A DNA stretch of 64,000 nt, from positions 1 to 64,000 of the forward strand of contig NZ_JODR01000029.1 in assembly GCF_000725885.1 (NCBI RefSeq), given 5' to 3'. A program made the position numbers and the translations under genes. Positions 51,001 through 58,224 of the stretch are shown piece after piece. Each line of letters opens with the position of its first letter. Within the stretch, counting starts at the first letter, position 1. The DNA is from Streptomyces albus subsp. albus (GTDB taxonomy: Bacteria; Actinomycetota; Actinomycetes; Streptomycetales; Streptomycetaceae). The notes under the pieces are model-generated. The model was not told where the DNA came from, did not search any database, and worked only from the letters and a program-made list of their open reading frames with translations.

Positions 51001-51309
51001 GGCATGCTGCTGCTGACTTTGGCGTTCGTGATGTGCCTGGACGCGTGCGTGAGGGCGTTCGGGCACGAGACGAGCTACGCCAACCTGGCGGTGGTCTTCC
51101 TGACGGCGAACGCGCTCGGCTCGGCCGCGCCCACCCCGGGCGGCCTGGGTGCCGTGGAGGCGGCCCTCATCGCGGCGCTCATCGCCTTCGGGGTGCCCAA
51201 GGAGGTGGCGACCCCGGCCGTGCTGCTGTTCCGGCTGATGACGCTCTGGCTGCCGGTGCTGCCCGGCTGGCTGTCGTTCACCCAGTTGACGCGCAAGGGC
51301 GCCCTGTAG
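48097..51309 (+). CDS. Large membrane protein: disordered N-terminus, degenerate kinase-like domain, LPG-synthase-type transmembrane domain
   Basis: 1070 residues. Residues 1-200 are Gly/Pro/Glu/Asp-rich and disordered. Several membrane segments follow (VLGILGIALVLMIANFAH, LLISITGLASSIAVLLVPVA). A cytoplasmic domain resembles an aminoglycoside-phosphotransferase/kinase fold (VMLVYEHLPGRSLDAL, AHRRLVGEALLV, VYLTDLRGGE) in which the catalytic HxD is not canonical. The C-terminal 300 residues are the MprF/AglD2-type flippase domain (VAGSFVKLVAPAAVGGVALN, GSAAPTPGGLGAVEAAL). It probably moves or modifies a membrane lipid; the substrate is unknown. The GTG start lacks a clear ribosome site. Confidence 0.82.
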   Translation: MIRDQDETESGQRQGDGPQAEGAPAAGRAARNDGTNTPDTPEDVNHSPSPEPGDPGEHSTPGEHGTSGDPGKPGRHSDPGKPREPRVPDSNGEPGNPPGPATPESHGTPGDGTGRPGEAKREVSGETGTGAEGAGAGKDRGMGKAPDEREGPGRTQGTDEGEPEGPDGGKPGGEDEHPRPPGGEAAGGEGEAPAPGEKLEAVARGDRIEVESDEPLLSARVHRPSDLLRMVLGILGIALVLMIANFAHGTTAGLEQDIDKGTAEAPDLLISITGLASSIAVLLVPVAFAVERLIKRDGLRIADGVLAAVLAHGASLAVDLWVAQAAPDSIRDALTKAITPQDATTPVHSYLAPVIAYMTAVGMARRPRWRVVLWGVLLLNAFAVLVPGYTTAFSIVITILIGWTIAYGTLYAVGTPNIRPTGQTLLAGLRRVGFRPVSALRLQDPSEADKRDNTDRGRRYRVTLEDGPPLAVTVVDREQQAQGYYYRVWRRLALRGITQRRSLQSLRQALEQEALLAYAAIAAGANAPRLIATSELGPDAVMLVYEHLPGRSLDALPDEQVTDELMRAAWRQVRALQSRRIAHRRLVGEALLVAPSGEVYLTDLRGGEIAAGDLILRMDIAQLLTTMGLRVGAERAVAAAVDVLGPDAIADSLPLLQPIALSRSTRTTLRRLGKERAQREREAVIEASRAHKEAKAGAARAHGGTHGAEAAGRAHRKSLRAEKQAEKRAIDEALEEAREEDLLAQIRQEVLRIRPQAPIEPARLERIRPRTLVSFIAGTLAAYFLLTQLSQVPLRVVADANWAWVGGAVAFSALTYVCAAMALLGFVPEKVSWWRTVQAQVAGSFVKLVAPAAVGGVALNARFLQRSGVRPGHAVASVGASQLFGLGSHVTLLLLFGYITGTEHTPTLSPSRAVIAGLLTAAVLVLIVTAVPALRRFVSDRVRSLFAGVVPRMLDVVQRPQKLLTGVLGMLLLTLAFVMCLDACVRAFGHETSYANLAVVFLTANALGSAAPTPGGLGAVEAALIAALIAFGVPKEVATPAVLLFRLMTLWLPVLPGWLSFTQLTRKGAL

Positions 51310-51401
51310 GGGCACACCACCCGTACGCACCGCACAGCGCGCCGGGCCCGGCGTCCCGTACGCACGATGAACGTCCAACCGTCTGTACGGGAGGACGTCC
51401 C

Positions 51402-53111
51402 ATGCGCCACATCCGCTCTCCGCGGCCGGCCGTCGCCCTGGCGGCGGCGCTCATGGTGACCGCTGCCCTCGCCGGCGGCTGTGCCGACGGCGGCACGGAC
51501 GGCACGGGGAAACCGGACGGAAGCCGGGGAGCGGAGCGGCCCGGCGGGGAGGCGGGCCGCGTCGGCGGCCGGCAGGGGGCCGCCCAGGGCCGCTCCCCGG
51601 ACTCCCCCGCCGCCACCTCCTCCAGCCCCTCCCACCGGCGAGGGCCCGCGCTGCCGCGTTCCCTCACCCGGCAGCGGCTGCACTGGTCGCGCTGTCCCGA
51701 GCCGAACGCCGCCCAGGGGACCGACACCGGCTCGCCGTCCCCGCTGCCGGGAGGCGCCCGCTGGGAGTGCACCACGATGAAGGCGCCGCTGGACTACCGC
51801 AAGCCGCGGGGCAGGACGCTCGGCATCGAGCTGATCCGCGCTCCCCGGCGTGAGGGCCGCGGCAAGCGCATCGGGTCGCTGCTGTTCAACTTCGGCGGGC
51901 CGGGCGGCTCGGGGGTGGCCACCTTGCCCTCGTTCGCGCAGGACTACGAGAAGCTGCGCCGCCGGTACGACCTGGTGAGCTTCGACCCGCGCGGGGTGGG
52001 CCGCAGCGAAGGCGTCACCTGCCTGAGCGACCGCGAACTGGACGCCTACTTCGCCGCCGACTGGACGCCGGACACCCGCGCGGAGGAGCAGCGCCTCTTC
52101 GCCCGTCAGGAGAAGTTCGCCGAGGGCTGCCGGAAGAAGGCCGGCGCTCTGCTGCCGCATCTGACGACGGAGAACACAGCGCGCGACATGGATCTGATGC
52201 GCCAGGTGCTCGGCGACAGAAAGCTGCACTATTTCGGCATCTCCTACGGCACCGAACTGGGCGGCGTCTACGCCCACCTGTTCCCCGAGCGGGTGGGCCG
52301 GGCCGTCTTCGACGCCGTCGTCGATCCCTCCTCCACCCCCGACCAGGGCGCTCTCGGCCAGAGCAGTGGTTTCCAGCTGGCGCTGGACAACTATCTGAAG
52401 TCGTGCACGGAACACGACCGGGGCTGCCCGGTCGGCGACAGCCCCGAGGAGGGCCGGCAGCGCATCACCGACCTGCTGGCCGACCTGGACGCCGAACCGA
52501 TGCCCACCGACAGCGGCCGGAAGCTGACCGAGGCGCTGGCCGAGGGCGGCATCGCCCAGGCCCTCTACGCCAAGGACACCTGGCCGCTGCTCAGCCAGGG
52601 CCTTCAGGAGGCGCTGTCCGACGGTGACGGCTCGACACTGCTGCTGCTGGGCGACGCCCTCAACGGGCGCAACCAGGACGGCACCTACAGCACCCTCCAG
52701 TCGTCCCTGACGGCCATCAGCTGCGCGGACAACCGGCAGCGCTACGGCGAACGGAAGATCAAGGACGAGCTGCCCCGCTTCAGCGAGGCCTCCCCCGTCT
52801 TCGGCCCGACCTCCGGCTGGGGGCTGTCCTCCTGCCACGGCTGGCCGGTCAAGGGCAGGTGGACGTCCCCGCCGGTGGGGGCGAAGGGGTCCGCGCCGAT
52901 CCTGCTGATCGGCACCACCGGCGACCCGGCCACCCCCTACGGCGGTACCCGGGCCATGAAGCGGGAACTGGGCGACGACGTCGGCGTCGAGGTGACCTAC
53001 CGGGGCGAGGGCCACGGCGCCTACGACAGCCGCAACGCGTGCGTGCGGCGCACCGTGGACCGCTATCTGCTCAACGGCAAGGTTCCCGAGGACGGCACCG
53101 ACTGCCGGTGA
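51402..53111 (+). CDS. Secreted tripeptidyl-aminopeptidase-type alpha/beta hydrolase lipoprotein
   Basis: A 569-residue exported serine hydrolase of the SCO-Tap family. The signal peptide ends in LAGGC, so it may be lipid-anchored. A Ser/Pro/Gly-rich linker follows. The oxyanion motif is LLFNFGGPGGSG; the nucleophile elbow is YFGISYGTELGG, the acid LLIGTTGDPATPYGG and the histidine GEGHGAYDSRN, all expected for the family with its TAP C-terminal domain. The ATG at 51402 follows GGAGGACGTCC. It ends in a strong terminator. Confidence 0.9.
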   Translation: MRHIRSPRPAVALAAALMVTAALAGGCADGGTDGTGKPDGSRGAERPGGEAGRVGGRQGAAQGRSPDSPAATSSSPSHRRGPALPRSLTRQRLHWSRCPEPNAAQGTDTGSPSPLPGGARWECTTMKAPLDYRKPRGRTLGIELIRAPRREGRGKRIGSLLFNFGGPGGSGVATLPSFAQDYEKLRRRYDLVSFDPRGVGRSEGVTCLSDRELDAYFAADWTPDTRAEEQRLFARQEKFAEGCRKKAGALLPHLTTENTARDMDLMRQVLGDRKLHYFGISYGTELGGVYAHLFPERVGRAVFDAVVDPSSTPDQGALGQSSGFQLALDNYLKSCTEHDRGCPVGDSPEEGRQRITDLLADLDAEPMPTDSGRKLTEALAEGGIAQALYAKDTWPLLSQGLQEALSDGDGSTLLLLGDALNGRNQDGTYSTLQSSLTAISCADNRQRYGERKIKDELPRFSEASPVFGPTSGWGLSSCHGWPVKGRWTSPPVGAKGSAPILLIGTTGDPATPYGGTRAMKRELGDDVGVEVTYRGEGHGAYDSRNACVRRTVDRYLLNGKVPEDGTDCR

Positions 53112-53135
53112 CGCCGTGGCGCACCCGGTGGCACG

Positions 53136-53175
53136 CCGAGGGGCGGCACGGACGACGATCCGTGCCGCCCCTCGG
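53136..53175. terminator. Bidirectional terminator
   Basis: Perfect 17-bp arms (53136-53152 and 53159-53175) with a six-base loop between two convergent genes. Confidence 0.9.
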
Positions 53176-53221
53176 ACGGTTGTTCACCAGGCCCCCGACA
53201 GAGGGTCGCGGCCGGGCCGGC

Positions 53222-54400
53222 TCAGTAGACGGGCTTCTCCGGCTCGATCTGGTTGACCCAGCCGATGACGCCGCCGCCGACGTGCACCGCGTCGGAGAAG
53301 CCGGCGTTCTTCAGCACCGCCAGGACTTCCGCGGAGCGGACACCCGTCTTGCAGTGCAAGACGATCTTCTTGTCCTGCGGGAGGTCCTGGAGGGCGTTGC
53401 CCATCAGGAACTCGTTCTTCGGCACCAGCCGGGCACCGGGGATCGAGACGATCTCGTACTCGTTGGGCTCCCGCACGTCGATGACGTCGATGTTCTCGCC
53501 GTCGTCCAGCCACTCCTTGAGCTGCTTGGGAGTGATGGTGGAGCCGGCCGCCGCCTCCTGCGCCTCGTCGGAGACGACGCCGCAGAACGCCTCGTAGTCG
53601 ATCAGCTCGGTGACCGTCGCGTTCGGGCCGCAGACCGCGCAGTCGGGGTCCTTGCGGACCTTGACCTGGCGGTAGTTCATCTCCAGGGCGTCGTAGATCA
53701 TCAGGCGGCCGACCAGCGGGTCACCCACGCCCGCCAGCAGCTTGATGGCCTCGGTCACCTGGATGGAACCGACGGAGGCGCACAGCACGCCCAGCACACC
53801 GCCCTCGGCGCAGCTCGGCACCATGCCGGGCGGCGGGGGCTCCGGGTACAGGCAGCGGTAGCACGGCCCGTGCTCGCTCCAGAAGACGCTGGCCTGGCCG
53901 TCGAAACGGTAGATCGAACCCCACACGTACGGCTTGTTGAGCAGCACGCAGGCGTCGTTGACCAGGTAGCGCGTGGCGAAGTTGTCCGTGCCGTCCACGA
54001 TCAGGTCGTACTGCGCGAAGATGTCCATCACGTTCGAGGAGTCGAGTCGCTCCTCGTGCAGGTTGACCGTGGTGTACGGGTTGATGCCCAGCACCGTGTC
54101 CTTGGCGGACTGCGCCTTGGGGCGGCCGATGTCCGCCTGGCTGTGGATGACCTGCCGTTGCAGGTTCGACTCGTCGACCTCGTCGAACTCGATGATGCCG
54201 AGCGTGCCGACACCGGCTGCGGCCAGATACATCAGGGCGGGCGAACCGAGGCCGCCCGCGCCCACACAGAGCACCTTCGCGTTCTTGAGCCGCTTCTGCC
54301 CGTCCATCCCGACGTCCGGGATGATCAGGTGACGCGAGTACCTGCGGACCTCGTCGACGGTGAGCTCATCGGCTGGCTCGACCAGGGGTGGCAGTGACAC
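53222..54400 (-). CDS. moeZ: MoeZ: adenylyltransferase/sulfurtransferase with rhodanese domain
   Basis: A 392-residue enzyme that adenylates and thiocarboxylates ubiquitin-like sulfur carriers (for molybdopterin, thiamine, cysteine or thio-metabolites). The E1-like domain has GAGGLGSPALMYLAAAGVG, DGTDNFATRYLVND and zinc pairs CYRC and CAVC. The C-terminal rhodanese domain (from about 290) has the active Cys in VLHCKTGVRSAE. The GTG at 54400, eight bases after GGAG, gives VSLPPLVEP, which matches relatives. Confidence 0.93.
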   Translation of the reverse strand: MSLPPLVEPADELTVDEVRRYSRHLIIPDVGMDGQKRLKNAKVLCVGAGGLGSPALMYLAAAGVGTLGIIEFDEVDESNLQRQVIHSQADIGRPKAQSAKDTVLGINPYTTVNLHEERLDSSNVMDIFAQYDLIVDGTDNFATRYLVNDACVLLNKPYVWGSIYRFDGQASVFWSEHGPCYRCLYPEPPPPGMVPSCAEGGVLGVLCASVGSIQVTEAIKLLAGVGDPLVGRLMIYDALEMNYRQVKVRKDPDCAVCGPNATVTELIDYEAFCGVVSDEAQEAAAGSTITPKQLKEWLDDGENIDVIDVREPNEYEIVSIPGARLVPKNEFLMGNALQDLPQDKKIVLHCKTGVRSAEVLAVLKNAGFSDAVHVGGGVIGWVNQIEPEKPVY

Positions 54401-55274
54401 GGAGACTCCGATGGTCGGTGGGACGTGCGGGAAGTCACCCGCCCGGAGGCGGGTTGTTCCTCTCGTAACACTGCCACGCGCCGTCTCATTCCGAGACACC
54501 TGGTCCAAGGCACGAGACGAGCGCGTCCCAGCAGCCGGGCAGCGCCGCCCACGGGCCCGGCCTCCGCGCACGGGCCCGGTCCGTGCGGCAGACGGCTCCG
54601 GCTCCTTTCGGCGGGCGATGCCCAGTGCCACCTTCCGGTCGGTGCGCGGCAGTGCGCGCACCCGGTGGCAGACGCGCTCGACGGGTGGGCGCCGTCCGCT
54701 CCTCGGCCTGCGACCTGCGGTGGTCCGCCCCGCCCCGGCGCGGGTGACGAGCTGGCCCGGCGTACTGCGGAGGCTCGGGAGCACCGGCCCGGCGGGCGCC
54801 AGGAGGAGCCCGCCGACTGGCAGCGCGCACAGGCCGACGGCCGACCGCCCGGTGCGCCGGAGCCGGTCCGGCCCGCCGGGGCAGCCCGCCGGAGGGAAGC
54901 CGTCCACCCCGTACCAGCCCCGGAACCGGTGCGTCCGGGAGGCCGGCTCCCCGCATGTCCGCGCACCGTCTCGCATGACGAGACAGCCGAGGAGGGCGAC
55001 GCCCGCCGAGCGCAGCGCGACGGCAGCCGCCGGGATGCCGGAAGGGCCGGGGCCGGGCCCCCGGGCCGTCCCCCACATCGAGCACCGCACGGTGCAACGG
55101 CCCCGGTGCAGCGGCCCCCGGCTCAGCGCCGTCCGGGGCGCCGGCCCCCGGGCGGGCGAGCGCGGCCCACTCGGCGGGCGCCGGCATCGGGTCGGGGCCC
55201 GGCAACGCCGTGACCGGGCCGACGGCGAAGCGGCTCCCGGCCGCCCGTCCACGGGGCCCGGCCCTGAGGCGTCG
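54401..55274. other. 870-bp region without a supported gene
   Basis: Frames are open on both strands, but translations are Arg/Pro/Gly-rich, without domains or ribosome sites. One minus-strand frame contains a short hydrophobic run (about 54790-54850) and another near 55000-55040, so a decayed membrane-protein gene is possible. I see no RNA gene or clean repeat. Confidence 0.5.
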
Positions 55275-56453
55275 TCAGATGCGGCACGCGGCCTCCATCC
55301 AGATGTCGGCCAACGATTCCTCCATCCCGATACGGGGCCGCCAGCCGAGACGGTCACGGGCCGTGCGGACGTCCGCCTGCTGCCAGGCGCCGCAGCCGTC
55401 CGGGTACGGGAACGACGCGCCGGGGGCCGTGGCGGGGCCCGGGGGCGCCGGGGGCGGGGCGTGGGACGCGTGGGCGGCATGGTGCGCCGCGTGGGACTGC
55501 GCGGGAATCACCGGCGCGTTCCCGACCGGGCCATGACCGCCCGGACCGTGGTGACCGCCGGGACCGTGGTGTCCCCCCGGCCCCTGATGGCCGCCCGCGC
55601 CGCCGAGTGCCCCCTGCGGTCCGCCCGGGAGACCGTGCCCCTGCGCGGCCGGGCCCGCCGCCCCCGCCCCGTGGCCGTCCGCCGCCTGCTGCGGGCCGCC
55701 CGCGCCCTGCTCGTGGACGGCTCCCGTATAACCGGCGACCCGGGCCAGCAGCGAGGCGGCGTCCCGCAGTCGCACCGCCCGCCCCGTGCCGATGTTGACG
55801 ATGCCCTGCGCGGCCGAGAGGGAGGCGGCGTGCACGGCCCGCGCCACGTCGCGGACGTCCACGAAATCGCGCTGCACCCCCAGACCGCCCAGTCTCAGCT
55901 CGTTGTCACCCTGCTGCATGGCACGCCGCATCGCCTCCGCGACCCGCCCCAGCGGCGAGCCCGCCGGGGTGCCCGGGCCGATCGGCGAGAAGACCCGCAG
56001 CACCACCGCGTCCAGGCCGGAGGCCAGCACCAGCTCCGTGGCCGCCAGCTTGCTGACGCCATACGGCCCGCCGGGGCGCGGCACGGCGTCCTCGCCGGTG
56101 GACGAACCGGACGGGGCGGGCCCGTACTCGGCGGCGCAGCCCACGTGCACCAGGCGGGCGCCGCAGCCGCTGCGGCGCAGCGCCTCGCAGACGGCAGCAG
56201 TGGCCACGACGTTGTGCCGGATCAGCTCCCGCCCGTTGCCTCTCGTGGTGCCCGCGCAGTTGATGACGACGCCCGGGTGCACCGCGTCCAGGAACCGGGT
56301 GAGCGCCCCCGGGCTGCCGGTGGACAGGTCGAAGCGCACATCCGCCTGGTCACCCCGGCCGAGCGCGGTCAGCTGCACGGCCGGGTCGGCCAGCAGCCGG
56401 TCGGCGACGAACCGGCCGAGGTAGCCGGTGGCGCCCAGCAGCAGCACCCTCAT
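55275..56453 (-). CDS. NAD-dependent nucleotide-sugar epimerase/dehydratase with His/Gly-rich insert
   Basis: A 392-residue extended SDR enzyme. The Rossmann motif is LLGATGYLGRFVADRLL (residues 4-20); the active site has GGPYGVSKLAATE (YxxxK) and VINCAGTTRGNG; VLRVFSPIGPG follows. At about residues 250-340 a Gly/His-rich low-complexity insert (repeats of GGHHGPG) interrupts the fold before the C-terminal RLGWRPRIGMEESLADIW. The ATG at 56453 follows GGAGG and overlaps the stop of the preceding mini-ORF. It probably makes or modifies a sugar nucleotide for the adjacent glycosyltransferase. Confidence 0.88.
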   Translation of the reverse strand: MRVLLLGATGYLGRFVADRLLADPAVQLTALGRGDQADVRFDLSTGSPGALTRFLDAVHPGVVINCAGTTRGNGRELIRHNVVATAAVCEALRRSGCGARLVHVGCAAEYGPAPSGSSTGEDAVPRPGGPYGVSKLAATELVLASGLDAVVLRVFSPIGPGTPAGSPLGRVAEAMRRAMQQGDNELRLGGLGVQRDFVDVRDVARAVHAASLSAAQGIVNIGTGRAVRLRDAASLLARVAGYTGAVHEQGAGGPQQAADGHGAGAAGPAAQGHGLPGGPQGALGGAGGHQGPGGHHGPGGHHGPGGHGPVGNAPVIPAQSHAAHHAAHASHAPPPAPPGPATAPGASFPYPDGCGAWQQADVRTARDRLGWRPRIGMEESLADIWMEAACRI

Positions 56454-56557
56454 CGTGCGACCTCCTCGGACGGGTGAGGAAGGGGGACCGGGCGCGGTCG
56501 TACGGTGCGCCCCGGACGCCCTTCGGGGCCTCGCTGTGCCAACTGCGCGTGGGTCAT
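56450..56557 (-). CDS. 35-residue ORF coupled to the epimerase gene
   Basis: ATG 56557 sits eight bases after an excellent AAGGAG, and the stop overlaps the epimerase ATG (ATGA). The product starts MTHAQLAQRGPEGRPGR, is basic and Pro-rich, and has no recognisable domain. It may be a small protein or simply a translation-coupling leader. Confidence 0.5.
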   Translation of the reverse strand: MTHAQLAQRGPEGRPGRTVRPRPVPLPHPSEEVAR

Positions 56558-56697
56558 GGGGTTGTGCTCCTTGTCGATGTCGCACGGGCGGGTCCGTAAG
56601 CCCGTGCAGGAACGGGGACGGAAGGGCCGGCCGGTGCGCACCCGGGTACCGCCTCGCGGTACGGCTGCCGGGCGGGCACCGCCGTCCGGGGCGGCGG

Positions 56698-58224
56698 TCA
56701 TCCGGGCACCGCCTCCCGGTGGTGGGCCGAGGCGCGGGCCAGGGCCACACCGGCATGGGCCAACAGGGCGGGCGCCACCACGCCGCAGGCCAGCGACGGC
56801 ACGGCCGCCGGCCCCAGGTGCGCGACCAGCGCCTCCACGGGGCGCCCGAGCGCCGCCAGCCCGGGCAGCCGTGCGGCCGTGACCGTCAGCAGGGCCCCGG
56901 CCTCGGCCAGGCAGGCGACCGCCAGTCCCCTGCGGGCCGCCCGGCCGGAACCGTGCGCGGCCAGCAGCAGTGCGGCGAACAGCAGCAGTCCCAGCGCCGC
57001 GGCGGCCCATGCGGCGCCCCGCTCGGGCTCCTCGGGCACGGGCGGGGCGGACGGCAGGGACGGCAGGGGGAGCCGGGTTGCGGCGCCGGTCACCCGGTGC
57101 AGGACCGGGAGGCTCGCGGCGAACACCACGACAGTCAGTGCGAGCAGCGGACGCACCCTGGCGGCGAACTCCTCCAGGCTGCGGCTGTCCGCCAGCCGGC
57201 GGCGGGCTCCCCGGGCGAAACCGCGCACACACCAGACCGCTGGTGCGACGGCCAGCGCGCAGGTCAGCGGAAGCCGGGCCACGGACGGCCGGGGCGCCTC
57301 CCCCGTCAGCTCCGGCCCTCCGCCGAGCAGCTGTTCCAGCAGCCAGTCGCCGTACAGCGCGTAACCGGTCAGCCAGCAGGCGCACAGGCACAGCACCGGG
57401 GACATCCGCGCCCCGCCGTGCGCCCTGCGGGCGGGCACCGCCAGGCGCACGGCCACCAGCGCGCTGCCGAGCACGGCCGCAGCACCCGTCGCGTACACGG
57501 CGGCCCGGAGCGGTCCCGGCCCGCCCTCCAGCAACACCAGCCAGGCCGTGGTGCCCGCGCACAGCAGCCCGGGCAGCAGCGGCCACAGCACGACGGCGCA
57601 CCAGCCCCGCAGCGGCCGGGCCCGCCCGGGGTCCTCCCGGCCGGAACGCGGCGCCCCGCCACCGGGCGGCCCCCCGCTGCCGGAGGCCCGCGCCCGTCCG
57701 TCACGGGTGGCCCGCGCCTGTCCGTCGGACGCCCACGCGTCACCGGCGGGGGCCGCTGCGCGGCGGCCCTGCGGCGCCCCGGGCCCGGCCGCTGCCGCGG
57801 GGGCCCGGCCGCGGTCGGGCCGGTTGCCGGCCCACGAGTGGTCCTCCGGGCGGCCCGGCCGGTCGCCCAGGGGGGGCTCTGCGGCGGCCACTTTGCCGGG
57901 CGAGGTCCGGGCCGTCGTCCGGCCGGGCCGGTCCTCCGGGCGGAGCGGCCCGTCCGTGCGGGGCCGTTCACCGGGAGGGCGGGCGGGGTCCGGCAGCGCT
58001 CCGTGCGGGAAACCGTCGAGGGGGTGCGGGGTGGTGCGGGCGAACAGTTCTTCCGCGAGCGAGAAGACGTCACGGTGCCGGCAGCGTGCGGCGGTGCTGT
58101 CGGTGACCCCGCTGGCCTCCAGTCCGGCGGCGAGTTCCAGCGGGTCGACGGCCTGTTCGCACAGTGCGCTGTGCCGACGCAGCAGTGCCCGTACGGGGTC
58201 GCCGGGAGCGGGCTGCGCACTCAC
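56698..58224 (-). CDS. Polytopic membrane protein of a polysaccharide cluster
   Basis: 508 residues. Residues 1-60 form a small soluble helical part (LLRRHSALCEQAVDPLELAA). Residues 60-200 are Pro/Gly/Arg-rich linker, and 210-500 contain eight or more membrane segments (VVLWPLLPGLLCAGTTAWLV, GLLLFAALLLAAHG). The GTG start at 58224 overlaps the glycosyltransferase stop. By position it could be a transporter or polymerase partner of the glycosyltransferase, analogous to PelG, but no family motif is visible. Confidence 0.75.
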   Translation of the reverse strand: MSAQPAPGDPVRALLRRHSALCEQAVDPLELAAGLEASGVTDSTAARCRHRDVFSLAEELFARTTPHPLDGFPHGALPDPARPPGERPRTDGPLRPEDRPGRTTARTSPGKVAAAEPPLGDRPGRPEDHSWAGNRPDRGRAPAAAAGPGAPQGRRAAAPAGDAWASDGQARATRDGRARASGSGGPPGGGAPRSGREDPGRARPLRGWCAVVLWPLLPGLLCAGTTAWLVLLEGGPGPLRAAVYATGAAAVLGSALVAVRLAVPARRAHGGARMSPVLCLCACWLTGYALYGDWLLEQLLGGGPELTGEAPRPSVARLPLTCALAVAPAVWCVRGFARGARRRLADSRSLEEFAARVRPLLALTVVVFAASLPVLHRVTGAATRLPLPSLPSAPPVPEEPERGAAWAAAALGLLLFAALLLAAHGSGRAARRGLAVACLAEAGALLTVTAARLPGLAALGRPVEALVAHLGPAAVPSLACGVVAPALLAHAGVALARASAHHREAVPG

